Shown here: positions 1 to 10,992 of the stretch, one piece after another
Layout: each line of letters starts with the position of its first letter
Position numbering within the stretch: the stretch's first letter is position 1
DNA from: Corynespora cassiicola
Lineage: Eukaryota > Ascomycota > Dothideomycetes > Pleosporales > Corynesporascaceae
DNA length: 64,000 nucleotides
Reading direction: 5' to 3'
Assembly (NCBI GenBank): GCA_022059125.1
Contig: JAEUWY010000001.1
Span: 4,340,001 to 4,404,000, forward strand
The notes under the pieces: generated by a model
The model's input: only the letters and a program-made list of their open reading frames with translations
The model's database searches: none
Told to the model about the DNA's origin: nothing
Program-made: the position numbers and the translations under genes

Positions 1-335
1 TCACGATACTTTTTGGACCCACGGCACATAGACAAAATTCAAAGGCTAACGGTACTTGCATCACATGGCCAAAGATGCTCGGTCCTGTGCCGCAACCCTC
101 ATTGTCTGGTTGGGGGCAGAGCCACGTAAGAATCCCGATCACTTGGGAACCTCGCTAGCTGATCAAATGAGATTTCAAAATTCCATCAAAATACCCGTGT
201 TCATATACTTGATAGTTAAGCCGAGTTAGATCAATGTCGTTCGATCCTTTTTGCGCCTTGGGGCGAAGAACATACGCCACATTTGCAACTTTGGACAATC
301 TCAAGTCTCTTTTAATCGCTAAAAAGTCTTCAAAC

Positions 336-1924
336 ATGGCTTTTGTCGCTATTGTGCTATTTTTGATACTCTTTCTTGCTTTTCTACGTACATCTTTATA
401 CGTAAAGTTGAGGCGATCAGTTGCACGCCGGGCCGTCCCTCGCAACGATAACTGCGTCGAGCCACCACACTATCTGCATCAGGATCTCAAGCTAGGCCAC
501 GACCTCATAGATCTCACCAAGCAAGCGTTCAAGGAAAACAGATATTTAGAGTTCACACAAGACCTCCACAGCCAGTATGGAAGGACGTTCAAGACGATAT
601 ATGAAGGCAAAGTTATACTTAAAACGAGCGATCCTGAAATATCGAAAGCAGTCTACGCAACTCATTTCGAAAACTTCGGGATGCAACCAATCCGTTACGA
701 GGGAGGTAAAGGATTCTTTGGTGATGGCATCGTCGTTACCGATGGCGCACAGTGGAAACGGAGCCGGACGTTGCTCGTACCCGTCTTCAAGATCGCGCAC
801 ATTGTGAATTTTGATCGATTACACCGCCATGTCGGAATTTTCATGGATCTTCTTCCACAAGATGGATCAGCCATTGACTTGATGCATTTGCTCAAACGAC
901 TGGTAAGCTACTTTTCAAAAAGAGTCTTTGCTAGATGCTGAAGTTATGTGCTAGACCCTTGATCTTTCCAGCGAATTCATCTTCGGTAAAGCCATGGGAG
1001 CCCTCGCATCCCCCGAATCATGCAAAGGATTCATCGATGCCTTCCTGAACGCTCAACGAGGCTTTCCAGTCTCATCTCTGCGCGACAAAAAGTGGCAAGA
1101 GTCCTGCGACATGGTCACAAAATACATCGACGATCGGGTGGAGGAAGCCATACAGCGGGTGTCCTCAAAAAAGAGCGTAGCTGATGACACGGTCATGGAC
1201 AAACATATCAGACTAATCGATGAGTTAGCTAGGGAGACTCAAGACCGTTTCGAACTTAGATATCTCGCTCTCGGCGTATTCAACCCATCCCACGACACCG
1301 TTGCCGCAGTATTGGGTAACCTCTTCTTCCATCTGGCTCGCCACCCACACGTCTGGAGAAAACTTCGCGGGGAGATCCTACCCACATCAAACCAACTGCT
1401 GACCTACACACTCCTCAATTCGTACAAATATCTGAACTGGTCGCTTCGCGAAAGTAAATGCTCATTCGAACAGTCCCTAGTAAACCAGGCTAACATTTCC
1501 CTCAGCCCACCGTCTAACCCCCATCGTCCCCTCCACCATCCGCGAATGCCTCCAAACCTGCGTCCTCCCCGTGGGCGGCGGCCCCGATGGCAAAAGCCCC
1601 CTCTTAGTCGAAGAGGGAACTTGGATCGAAACGAACTTCCGCCTATCCCAACGGGACAAAGCCTTCTGGGGCGAAGATGCAGAAGTGTTTCGACCAGAGC
1701 GATGGGAAACTGTCCGGCCTACGTGGGAGTTTACGCCATTTCTTGGCGGTCCTAGGATCTGTCCGGCGCTCAAGTTGGTGTATACCGAGTGTCAGTACAT
1801 TGCGGTTGCGATTTTGAGGAAGTTTGAGGGGTTGGAGAATCGGGATCCGGTGGTGGAGTGGGTGGAAGAGAGAAGGTTGCTGTATCGGAGTAAGAATGGG
1901 GCGGTTGTGGGGTTGATAACTTGA
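336..1924 (+). CDS. Cytochrome P450, CYP52-like, with non-canonical motifs
   Basis: Haem-thiolate monooxygenase of the microsomal class. Three exons are inferred: 336-902, 955-1453 and 1506-1924, giving 494 aa. Both introns are 52 bp. The ATG at 336 is preferred over one at 234 because it places a hydrophobic anchor (MAFVAIVLFLILFLAFL) at the extreme N-terminus. Splicing restores the helix-E/F motif (TLDLSSEFIFGKAMG) and the K-helix ExxR as E355-T-H-R358, which straddles intron 2. The haem loop is FLGGPRICPA with Cys441; the usual final Gly is Ala. The I-helix reads FNPSHDT at about 298-304 instead of AGRDTT. Overall layout resembles n-alkane and fatty-acid hydroxylases (CYP52 and relatives), so the substrate is probably a long-chain lipid, but that is inference. 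It could also be a decaying paralogue. The P450 call is secure; activity is not. Confidence 0.9.
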
Positions 1925-3048
1925 GGGGAGTGGATGTGCTTTGGTTTGGAGGGGTGTCTAAGGACGTTCATTGTGTTGGAAATGGATGGGATTATATTAG
2001 CAGCAAAGGCAAAGTGGGAGAGATGATGTTTTTTATGGGGTTATCAAACAGTATATGCCTTTTTGGATCTTTTGACTGCTCGCCAACGCGTCCTATGCTA
2101 TATTTGGAAACAATTTCTTGTAGACGGCTCACATGATTAGTTTTGCCATTGATAAACCTTACAATCACTGCTCATAGCACGAGAATCAAAGTTATTTCCC
2201 ACCAGAATTCGAGGTCATGGTCTAGAAAAAAGCTCTTCAAAAAAGAAATACATCTAGTCTAGCTGATTCTAAACTAAAAATAACATTCCCTCCCTTAGGA
2301 TTACGCGGATGCTATATGGAGATACCTGGCATCAAAACTGAAAGCTGTTGTTCCATCTTGACGTAGAAACCTTGCCGACACGTAAGGTTCTTGGTGATCG
2401 AAATGTAAACCAGGACACACTAGCAACGACAGAGCAGTCAGTGCTATCCATGTAGTAACAAATGAATCAATCGACGTGGTCTGGATAATAAGTATCCGAG
2501 TAGTGTTGCCGATACCACTACTTCCAGTTGCGCGGGCCTCATACCAGATTTCATAAAGGGAATATCTGGAGATATCGGAGAACTGCATTCTACGCGGCGT
2601 GGTTGTCAGACCATTGGAAAGATTAGCAGACATGGCTGAACAAGTGCTGGTATGCTTCGAAAAGAAGGATTCATGGCTGTTTAAATAATATTGCAAGTAG
2701 GAAAAGTTTGCTATCAAGAGGTGAAATGCCATTCATGTGGCTACCAAATCTGTGCCAGGTGCACGATAGCAATCGAAAGTAGCAACCGTTTGGATTTCAC
2801 GTGCAATTATCACGTTCAAGCGTTCAAGTCATGCAGACTTTGGAAATAGATTGCGTGTTGTGACTGTTGACCACGGGATGTTCGTCATGGCCAGTATAGA
2901 GTCTATACGACGCAAAAGGCTACCGGAGAAACTTAACAAGGGAAAAATAATAAGATTAAATATATGTTACATTTGTATATTATAAGAATGGTGGGCTTGC
3001 TTTGAGGTAACTCCAACAAGTATTCCTACACTCTTACATCACACACCC
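1925..3048. other. Intergenic, no supported gene
   Basis: About 1.1 kb between the P450 stop and the 3' end of the next gene. One ATG-initiated reading frame of 143 aa lies on the minus strand at 2301-2732 (begins MAFHLLIANFSYLQYY). It has one possible hydrophobic stretch but no recognisable domain, and I do not call it a gene. The rest is moderately AT-rich and featureless. Confidence 0.5.
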
Positions 3049-3984
3049 CTACCCCCCTCTCAAAACCCTCCTCAACCCCATCCTCCTGACCCCCTCACCC
3101 ACCCACCTCCCAAACTCGGCATTCCTAATCTCCAACTCCCAAAGCCTATCCTGCAACCCCCTATCCCCAATCGCCACCTGCACAAATATCTCCGCCACTA
3201 CCTTGATCAAAAAATCCCCCTGCTCCAGATACCCCACCACCCTCTCAAAATCCGCAAACCCCCCCAAAACCCCCGTCCGCTCAAAAAACTTCACCACCAC
3301 CCCCCGCCCCAAAACCTCGGCAAAGTGCTCCATCCTGAGCCTGCGAAACGCAACATAGACGTAGAAGTAATACCACGCCTGGTGGGGGCGAATGGCATCA
3401 TTGGCATCAGGCCAAGCCGCCATCCCACCACCAACACTGCCGCCGCCGCCGCCGGTGGTGGTGGTGGTGGTGGTGGTGGTGGTAGTAGTAGTAGTTGTGA
3501 CATTGCTCTCCTTAGACAGCGCAAACAAAACCTCCCCCCACTCCCCATCCCCCACCCCCAACCCCCTCACATAAAAATCCCAAACCTCAAACACAAACCC
3601 AGGCATCAACCCCCCCAGCTCGATCCCCAACCCCACCACGCAGCCCCCCCTCCTCCCCGCCAACTCGTCAAACACGCGCGACGCCCCCCTAAACGCCGCA
3701 GTCGGGACCTCGATCCTCCACGTCCTCGCGTTCCGCAGGCCCAAGGCGACGTTTGTCGGCGTGGCCGAGGCCTGGTCGCGGAACTGCTGGATGCGCAGCG
3801 GGGATAGGGGGCAGCTGGTGGGGTCCAGTTGGGCGAGGGCGTGCAGTTGGTGCAGGACTTCGGGGGCGGTGTTGGAGTAGTGGAGGGTGAGGAGGGTGGT
3901 GGGGCCTGAGAGGGAGAGGAGGCGGAGGGGGGAGGGGATCTTGTGGAAGCCGAAGGTCGGGGTGAAGGTGTTGAATGTGTTCAT
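3049..3984 (-). CDS. Hypothetical protein with poly-Thr/poly-Gly tract
   Basis: A single open frame of 311 aa starting at an ATG at 3984. I do not recognise the family. The first 150 residues (MNTFNTFTPTFGFHKIPSPL onward) and the last 120 residues (from AWPDANDAIRPHQAWYYFYV) look like ordinary folded protein rich in aromatic and charged residues. They are separated by a run of about 15 Thr and 5 Gly encoded by a trinucleotide repeat at 3440-3495. No signal peptide or membrane segment is evident. The coding strand is strongly C-poor and G-rich in the 3' half, so long shadow frames exist on the other strand; the protein-like composition favours this frame. A missed upstream exon is possible. 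Function unknown. Confidence 0.55.
   Translation of the reverse strand: MNTFNTFTPTFGFHKIPSPLRLLSLSGPTTLLTLHYSNTAPEVLHQLHALAQLDPTSCPLSPLRIQQFRDQASATPTNVALGLRNARTWRIEVPTAAFRGASRVFDELAGRRGGCVVGLGIELGGLMPGFVFEVWDFYVRGLGVGDGEWGEVLFALSKESNVTTTTTTTTTTTTTTTGGGGGSVGGGMAAWPDANDAIRPHQAWYYFYVYVAFRRLRMEHFAEVLGRGVVVKFFERTGVLGGFADFERVVGYLEQGDFLIKVVAEIFVQVAIGDRGLQDRLWELEIRNAEFGRWVGEGVRRMGLRRVLRGG
3440..3495. repeat. Compound trinucleotide microsatellite inside CDS
   Basis: Consecutive (CCG)n, (GGT)n and (AGT)n blocks at 3440-3453, 3454-3483 and 3484-3495. On the minus strand they encode Thr then Gly runs in the hypothetical protein at 3049-3984. Length changes in multiples of three would keep the frame, so the tract is a likely site of length polymorphism. 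Confidence 0.9.
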
Positions 3985-4605
3985 TTTGGGGGGGATTTCT
4001 GAGGAGGTTGTTGTTTTGGGACGCAGGGTTTGGATGGAGGGGGTTAGATGGTGGTTGTGGGTGTGTGGTTGGTGTGGAGGAGGGGGTGGACTTGAGATGG
4101 CTGTGGTGGGATGTTGCGGCCGTGGATGCTGATTCTGCTGCTGCTTGGAAGGTGGTATTTCGGTGGATGGAGACTGGGAAGTTGCGAGTGGGGACAGGTG
4201 GTGGGAATTTTATTGGAAAGGTAAACAGGCTGGGGATTTTTGTTACGAGTGAATGCACAACTGGCTGCTGAGCTTTCAACAGTTGTAGCCATTAACTTTC
4301 CTCACGTGAAAACTGTGATCCAGCTCCCATTGCAACAGAGAAAAAAACGGAGGCGAATACCGTGATAAGTACCTCGTTTATAAACCGTCTGGCACTGGAC
4401 ACAAGGGAATGTAGACATCTCAACTCTAGGGATCACAGAGGTCAGTCAGGGGAAAGATGGACACAAGAAGACAATTTTGATGATGAGAAACCGAATTGAT
4501 GACTAACAACCAAAAGACGAGGTATCATATATCAAACGAGCAAGCAATTTCCCCACTAACCCCGTAAAAGTCTCGAAAAAAGACATAGGAAGACTTGCAA
4601 AGCAA
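3985..4605. other. Intergenic, upstream of the 311-aa gene
   Basis: About 620 bp. The first 250 bp are strongly strand-biased (G-rich plus strand) and carry overlapping short frames on both strands without protein-like character. An 82-codon minus-strand frame at 4044-4292 begins with ATG but ends without reaching the downstream gene. I see no supported feature. Confidence 0.5.
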
Positions 4606-6462
4606 TCACTTCCTCAGCGCCGCCTCCGGGTTCTTCTGAAATGCCTTGCACCACGCCACCCACTCATCTGCACCCTTCCTCACAACCCTCTTAACATCAT
4701 CCCTAACATCCTTAGTCTGGAACTGGCAGTCCTGCTCCGGACTCAGCATCTCGATCCTCCCCTTAAACTCGACTTCCAAATCCCTCCCTTCCCTCGCAAC
4801 CGGCTCCCACCCAATCGCCTCCAACACCGCCACCTCGCCAACATCCTCCGCCTGCTCCTGAATCTGCGGAAACAAGCTAAACTCGCGCCGCAAGCACGCA
4901 AGCTCGAGGTACCGCGTCAGAACCTCGAGCTGCGTGCTCTGCTGCATCTGCAGCGCAACAGCCCTCCCCTTCCCCTTGTCCCGCACCACCGTCTCCGCGG
5001 CGCCAAACTCGTGCTCATGGTTCCCGCACGTGCACCCGCGCGTCTCGGTCTCGTGGAACTGTTGCTGCTGCTGCTCGTCGGCCAGAGCGATACCGTCAGA
5101 GAGCTTTTTGCTCGTCTTGGCGCCGCGGATCGACGTCGTGGCCCACACGCCCGACACGCCCGTCAGTCCGCCGAACGTGAAGATCAGCGCTGCGTCGACG
5201 GTGGCGGCGAAGGGGAGGAGCGAGGATGCGACGACGGCCTGTTTGCGCGACCTGTCGCGGGTGCGGACGAGCGTGTCGATGAACTCGGAGCGAATCGTCT
5301 CCGGGGCGAGGGCCAGCGAAGGGGGGTAGATGAGGGTGAGTTCTTCGATGCGTTTTGGCTTTGTGTCTTTGTCCATTGATGTGCTTGATATGGAGCGGGC
5401 CGGGCAGTGGGGGGAGGAGGGGGTTTCGGGGCGGGGGGTGTCTGAGGGGGAGGGGGAGGAGGCATGTTCGGAGGCTGAGAGGGCGCCCCCGGAGACGCGG
5501 TCGAGGAATTCGACGTTAGTGGAGCGGGTCATGTTGACTCCTTTGCCTATTAGGCGGGTGGTTGTTGCTTTCATCCCTTCCCATGATGCTTTGGAGGCTT
5601 GGGTGACTGTGGCTCTTCGTACATCTTCTTGCCATATCCGCTGTGTCTTGTGCCAATGGCTCTCTTTCTCCCCCGGAGCAGGCTTTGATAGTGGTGGAGG
5701 GGGTGGAGTGTATACTAGGAAGCGAGTCGGAATATCCTCTGCCCTAAGCCCTTTCATGCGAGGCTTCGGGAAGGGGATCAGATAGGCCTTGAGCTTGCCT
5801 GGTTCTCGGGTATGCCTCAAGGGTTCGGATGAGGGTAGTAGCTGGATGCTCGGAAGACTGTTCTGGGAATTGGTCCGCCGCGGAGACGTCGGCTCGATTT
5901 CAAATCCAGCCTCGCGGGCTTTGGCGGACGAGAAGGTCGAGGGAGCCTGCGATTGTGGCGACGAGACTTGCGAAAGGCTCCTGTTTGACGGCTGTGTCCG
6001 CACATGGAGTATCTGGAGCGGGGCAGGCACCAAGGTGGGATCAATTGTGCTTGCTGGACTGCCCGGCGGTTGGATCGGGCTTACTTCTGGAGCATCGCTT
6101 CCGTGCAGTCTCGCGGGATTTCGCGGAGGTGGCTCAATGGGTCCCGTGAGCCCGGCAGGCTCGACTAGGGTTGGGCTGTTGTCGCAGCTATACTCGATAG
6201 GCGCGATTTCAGGTGCATCTGCGAGGGGGTCGGCAAGCTCCGCATAAGGAGGTGGAGGTTCGTCCGTGTCGTGCTCTGTGTCGATGTTGTCCCAGGGATT
6301 GTGCTCTCTGGTCGTCTCAGTATTCGAAGCGCGCTGGATTGAAGATGTTGAAGATATCTCTAGCGGTTGCTCCTCATGTTGGTGTGCAAATTCTTCTTCT
6401 TCATGGGAGTGGATAGAAGAACCAGATGGTACCGGAAGAGGCTTCTCCAAAAGCGTTGCCAT
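4606..6462 (-). CDS. Conserved fungal protein of unknown function, 618 aa
   Basis: Uninterrupted frame with ATG at 6462. The N-terminal 200 residues are low-complexity, acidic and Ser/Pro-rich (HEEEEFAHQHEEQP; many SP and TP pairs), which suggests a disordered, possibly phosphorylated region. The central part (about 225-330) contains an ordered block with PKPRMKGLRAEDIPTRF and a basic, Trp-containing helix (HWHKTQRIWQEDVRRA). A second block around 375-460 has a hydrophobic stretch (ASSLLPFAATVDAALIFTFG) that could be one or two membrane or buried helices. The C-terminus is charged. From memory this pattern resembles an uncharacterised Pezizomycotina family, but I cannot name it. No catalytic motif seen. 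Confidence 0.8.
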   Translation of the reverse strand: MATLLEKPLPVPSGSSIHSHEEEEFAHQHEEQPLEISSTSSIQRASNTETTREHNPWDNIDTEHDTDEPPPPYAELADPLADAPEIAPIEYSCDNSPTLVEPAGLTGPIEPPPRNPARLHGSDAPEVSPIQPPGSPASTIDPTLVPAPLQILHVRTQPSNRSLSQVSSPQSQAPSTFSSAKAREAGFEIEPTSPRRTNSQNSLPSIQLLPSSEPLRHTREPGKLKAYLIPFPKPRMKGLRAEDIPTRFLVYTPPPPPLSKPAPGEKESHWHKTQRIWQEDVRRATVTQASKASWEGMKATTTRLIGKGVNMTRSTNVEFLDRVSGGALSASEHASSPSPSDTPRPETPSSPHCPARSISSTSMDKDTKPKRIEELTLIYPPSLALAPETIRSEFIDTLVRTRDRSRKQAVVASSLLPFAATVDAALIFTFGGLTGVSGVWATTSIRGAKTSKKLSDGIALADEQQQQQFHETETRGCTCGNHEHEFGAAETVVRDKGKGRAVALQMQQSTQLEVLTRYLELACLRREFSLFPQIQEQAEDVGEVAVLEAIGWEPVAREGRDLEVEFKGRIEMLSPEQDCQFQTKDVRDDVKRVVRKGADEWVAWCKAFQKNPEAALRK

Positions 6463-7869
6463 TGCGAATGGTGGAGAAAGTTTGGTGATGCGGCCACGAT
6501 GTGTGAGGAATCCGTACGCTTATGTATCGACGGCTCACCGGAGGGCAGAAGGCCCTAAGCACTAAGCCTTGACCCACGCGTTGGATTTACGCGGAATGCT
6601 TGAGTTTTTAGGTTGATGGTCTGGCCAGGGGGGCAAAGTGACGCACGCAGTCACTGGATAGCGGCCACGGGCCCATGCAGAAACAACCGAATGCGACGAG
6701 CGGCGTTTTCCCTGCCTCATTCCCGTCTTGCAAACCTAAGGGCCATGGGCCCCCATTGGCGCCAGCACCAGTCGTCATGGTAGGGCTTGGTTTACAGCGT
6801 TGACCTTACCTGAAAGGACCGAAAGCACCGAGCATTACGGCCGCAATCTGCAATCACCCTAAGGCTGTTCACAGCTTCTGCCTGGCCAGGCCGGCTCCCT
6901 CCCAACCAAAAGGCAGAGGCTTCGCGGTGTCGGCGGAGGCGGAGGCGGAGCATGGCATGTTCGTAAGCTCTGGCCACTGCCTCGCTGCAGTCATGATTTG
7001 GGGTGGACCCTCGACGCTGCTGTTCGCTCGCTTAATGCGCCGGCCCGCCTGAGAGCGAAAGAGAAAACGAGCCGCTCAGCAACAAAGGCTTTCCCAAAGC
7101 AGTAGTGGAGTTGCGACTGGTCGAGCGTAGTCGAAAATGTTTTTCAAATACTTGATAAAATCGCTGTTAGGTACAATTTAAGAAGCTGTCTGATTAGTCT
7201 AACGAATAAAGTTGTATTATTAACTGTACTGTTTGTTAATGCTTTTAGTTACTAATACTTTGTTAAGCATCTAACTAGCGTTATTACGATTTATATACAC
7301 TATTATAACACCTACTGCCTATAAAACAGCGAAGAACGCTCCTAGATCCCGAATCGGCGTCGGATCTTGGAGGCATGGAAACGCAAATAGGCCTTATAGC
7401 TGACGGCTTGTACTTGTGTGCTCTCGTCCGACTGGCCTGCGGAAATCCGACCAGAGCGGGATTATGTGCGAGATTTGCTGTGTTCCCCGCTTTGGCAGTT
7501 GTGACATTCCTCTCGTTAGGAAGCCTACGGTTCGTTAGGACATTTAACCAACAATAGCCGTGTGGTTGGTAGCCTGCCACTGACTTGTCGGGAGATTGCC
7601 CATAGCCTTCCATTTCAGTCACCATTCACAAGAGAAACCCGGCGGTTATTAGGACGTCGAAATGAACCACAAGTCTTTCAACGATTTGGGCGGCGAGAAA
7701 ATGGCCTAAGAAGTTTTTCTGGATGATGGTCTGTGATGGAAACAGCAGAAAAAGCAGAGACTACACGGATTAATTCAAGATAAAGCACGAAAGTATGAGG
7801 AGAGAGTGAGTGTGGATAGTTTATCTATACGTGAGAACAAGATGCGGTGTTCCAACCTAATCAAGCAAA
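6463..7869. other. Intergenic, includes an AT-rich island
   Basis: About 1.4 kb. The proximal part is the promoter of the 618-aa gene. Positions 7130-7320 are conspicuously AT-rich and punctuated by stops in every frame, unlike the GC-rich flanks, which is compatible with a mutated repeat relic. No terminal repeats or transposase fragments were recognised. A 60-codon frame at 7375-7557 (plus) is not credible as a gene. Confidence 0.45.
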
Positions 7870-8253
7870 CTATACACCTACAACCTTCTCAAATTTCTGA
7901 AAACTTATCGATTCCAGTACAGCTGAGGCGGAGGGCCTTTTGTCGGGATTGGTGACCAACATGAAACCAAGGAGGTCCCTCAACTGCTGCGGCATCTTCA
8001 CCTTTTGCATCTCCTCCTGAATGGACAAAATTGCTTGCATGGATGGATCCTCTCGACTTATATGTCTGGCAGCATTGACGGCGGCTTGGAGAACAGGGCC
8101 ATCAACCTTATCAGGAGCTGGAAGTTCCCAATCAGGAAAGAGTCGCTTGATCCTTGCCATGCGTCCTCTCGCTTCGTGCCGATGAACGAAGCTACGGTTG
8201 TGCACAAAGCCGCAACTTGGGACAGCTGGATCAGGGCCAACAACAGGGTGGTA
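7870..8253 (-). pseudogene. Protein-kinase C-lobe fragment (relic)
   Basis: The minus-strand frame after the stop at 8254-8256 runs to a stop at 7870. Its end reads LRDLLGFMLVTNPDKRPSAS followed by AVLESISFQKFEKVV. This is typical of kinase subdomains X-XI, where a conserved Arg in an RPSA-type motif closes the domain (established for the superfamily). Upstream there is only about 60 aa of less clear sequence (MARIKRLFPDWELPAP) and no HRD, DFG or APE motif. No ATG opens the frame at its 5' end. I read it as the terminal piece of a kinase gene whose body is gone. A short exon of an unrecognised gene cannot be excluded. Confidence 0.6.
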
Positions 8254-8279
8254 TCAAGAGATGAGATGCGTGTCCATGA

Positions 8280-8693
8280 GGCCCTTCGCCCGCTGGCCGA
8301 CGAAACGAGGACAACAAGGAGCCATACCCCGTCGCTTTGCGCCAGGCCCACTCCCTCGGTGGTAAAGAACTTACTGTCATGTTGGCTCTAGCAGTCGGCA
8401 AGTCGGCCTTCAGGGATATGAAGCAGAAATTGAAGCAGGGGCTACCAGACGTGCTTCTGGAGCAAGGCTACCATCAATCGGCTGGAATCAATTGACTATG
8501 TCGATGCCTCATGGTGCCTGGACATATTTCCCAATGACAAACTTGCCGCCTGGCGCCCTAATATCGACGGGGATGGCTACAACATTGCCAGGCGCGCCAA
8601 AGATCTTAGACGTGCCCCTTGACTCGCTCCAGACGGTGCATTGGTCGCGGATTTGTTGGACTCTATGGGGATCTCCATCAGCCGTGAATGCAG
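8280..8693 (+). pseudogene. Decayed coding sequence of unknown family
   Basis: Two plus-strand frames look like protein but do not join. In one, from 8280 to about 8450, the translation includes PYPVALRQAHSLGGKELTVM and GKSAFRDMKQKLKQGLPDVL. After a +1 shift near 8450 the next frame reads SKATINRLESIDYVDASWCL and continues through FPNDKLAAWRPNIDGDGYNI to an in-frame TGA at 8620, beyond which protein-like sequence resumes (LVADLLDSMGISISREC). There is no start codon in a sensible place and no GT-AG pair that repairs both lesions. Amphipathic, aromatic-containing composition distinguishes this from random frames. I do not recognise the family. It lies back to back with the kinase relic. Confidence 0.5.
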
Positions 8694-8976
8694 AGAAAAT
8701 GGGGAATTCAAAATTACTTGGGGGTATTGTGGTGGTGGTGGTGGTCGATGTGGTCGTGATATTTGTGCTTCGGATGCGGAGTACGAAGCTCCCCCACGGA
8801 AACAAGCTAATGGATGTACAGTGATGATCCATGATAGCACTATCTAACTGGTTCAGAGCCTAAGCGAAGCACGCTAGCCAGATTGTATGGGATTCTTTGG
8901 CGGGACGGCGGCATGGCTGTCGCTCGCTGTTCTGCTTTGTGTTCCCGTTCATTGATCAATCGTAACGCCCCTCGCC

Positions 8977-9932
8977 ATGTCCGATCAAGACGCCCTGACA
9001 CCGCGAGTATTTCTTGTTCGCCATGGTATGTTCCTTGTGTGAACATGCTCGATGCAGATCGCTTTCGATTTCTGATACGACATGCTAACAGCACGTGTTC
9101 TACGAACAGGAGAGACCGAGTGGGCCAAGTTAGGCCGCTTTACGGGCACTACAGAAATCGGGCTGACCGAGACGAGGATTGCGCAGGTCTCATTGATGGC
9201 CGATACGTTCGTAGGCGACAAGAAACTAGTGAATCCATCCCACCTCTCACACATCTTCGTCAGTCCTAGGACCCGGGCTGTAAAGACTTTTCAATTGCTG
9301 CTACCGCTCCCCGCCAACGTTGTTACAGAAAAAACTACGTATACCGAGGATATTGCTGAGTGGAATTATGGTGATTATGAAGGACTTACAGACCTGGAGA
9401 TTAGGGATTTGAGGAAGAGGGGAGGGCTGGATCATGAGAGAGATTGGAATATCTGGATGGATGGGTGTAAAGGCGGAGAGTATGCTCTGCCCTAGCCTGG
9501 TTTGAAAGCTGTTGCTGACACTCTCAAGATCAGCTCAGCAAGTTAGTGAGCGACTGGACAGACTAATCTTGCAGATCAAAGAAATTCAAAAGCCCTACAT
9601 GCATGGAGAGAAACCCGCTAACGTCCTTCTTGTACGCTCCCTCTCCATTGTTTTCATCTTTTGTTTCTCTCGTGAAAGCTAAGGGACGAGTATTGCAGGT
9701 CGCACATGGACTTATCCTTCGTTGCTTTGTGAAACGCTGGCTCGGTTGGATGATTCATAGCCCGTTACCGATGACTTTGCTACCCGGATCAATTTCGGTC
9801 TTGAGGTATGATTTTTCCTATAGATCCGATTTTCGATGGGTTGGAGTACTGACGTCAAATCAAAGCTACAAAGCCAATGACGTTGACCAACCAGCTTTCC
9901 ACCTTGGCATGGCGTTGCCGTTGCCGAGTTGA
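8977..9932 (+). CDS. Histidine phosphatase, SHB17-like sugar bisphosphatase
   Basis: Five exons inferred: 8977-9025, 9110-9479, 9529-9631, 9699-9805 and 9866-9932, encoding 231 aa; all phases agree. The catalytic RHG (Arg15-His16-Gly17) is split by intron 1, followed by ETEWAKLGRFTG. Other family hallmarks are SPRTRAVKTF, EWNYGDYEG, DWNIWMDGCKGGE and the second active-site His in VAHGLILR. This combination matches yeast SHB17 (sedoheptulose-1,7-bisphosphatase of riboneogenesis) better than glycolytic phosphoglycerate mutase. The cytosolic sugar-phosphate role is therefore inferred from family resemblance. The protein is somewhat shorter than SHB17 (about 270 aa), mainly near the C-terminus. 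The ATG at 8977 gives the expected short leader before RHG. Confidence 0.85.
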
Positions 9933-10992
9933 TGGTTTATGGCTTTGAAACTGAACAAGTTCAAGAACGCTGATGCGGCATGAATTTGGCCCGTTAATCA
10001 AGGGGAAAGCGACTGCGGTGGGGATGCATATCATAGGAGTGGCATGAATAGATCTAGAAACCAGTGGTTACTCTTCTAGAAAAATCAGGTATAGCGTGGG
10101 ATTGTCGAAGCCAAGGCTCAAAGTGCTATTCAAGCCACTCTTGGTAAGGTTTTTACTCGTGTCTTGTTGCATCAAACTTGTAGTCATGCCAAATGGGGTG
10201 GTCGTTCCCATGCCTTGCTTAGAAGAACGTCACATTTTGTGATACAGCTGAGCATATCCCAGCAAGCGTGCGGAGTTCTGCCGCAAACGTTACGTCATAT
10301 TGGCACTGCCTTCCTACGTCAATCCTGTCACGAACGGCCCAGGACGAGGTCGCTTCTCCGGAAGTGAGGGCCTTTCCGTCTTTTAACTGACCATGCATTG
10401 TCATAAGGATGGCCTGAAGGCATGCTGACACTCTAATAGCTAAAATGCTTATACATCACGCACACATTCTGTAAGGCTCGGAGCTCTTCATCTATTGCCT
10501 TACCGCACTTGCATGTTGACCGGTTGCCTTTATTAAGAGATACAGAAATAGCAGGAGACTCGCAGACAATAACGCAAAATTCTGCGCCTATAGTAATAGT
10601 AGTAGGGTCTTCTGTGTTAACACGCGTGGCTTTCCCGTCCTTGCAACGCTCTCACGTGCTCCACAATCACCCTGAGCACAGACCATGACCACGGGTACGA
10701 TGGAATACGGTATTTGAATTGTTTAAGGTCTATCACAAAAAAATCTGACACTATTGGAGCTCCCCTGCCACCAAAACTGTCCATGCCGGGTTCCTGCCGC
10801 GATTCGGCGTTTCTTCTCTCGCACAAGGCCTGCAGCCTCGGTGCCCTGAGCATCCGTTCGTTCCACTGTCGACTGCTCTTTGGCTTCACGCTTTGATTCA
10901 TGGCGAATCGACGCATTCGAGTCCCTGGCATCGCCACTAAAACATGCTGGTCCGGTTGCATTCTAATCTCATCCACGCAATTGTTAAATCAT
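9933..10992. other. Intergenic, no supported gene
   Basis: About 1.06 kb between the 3' ends of the phosphatase gene and the WASP gene, which converge here. Short frames at 10164-10367 and 10617-10976 lack ATG starts in protein-like context or any domain. Positions 10440-10620 are AT-richer with small AG/TAG runs. Nothing else seen. Confidence 0.5.

Noticed and set aside
7130..7320. AT-rich island as a transposon
   Set aside because: No terminal repeats, target duplication or transposase fragment could be identified by eye.
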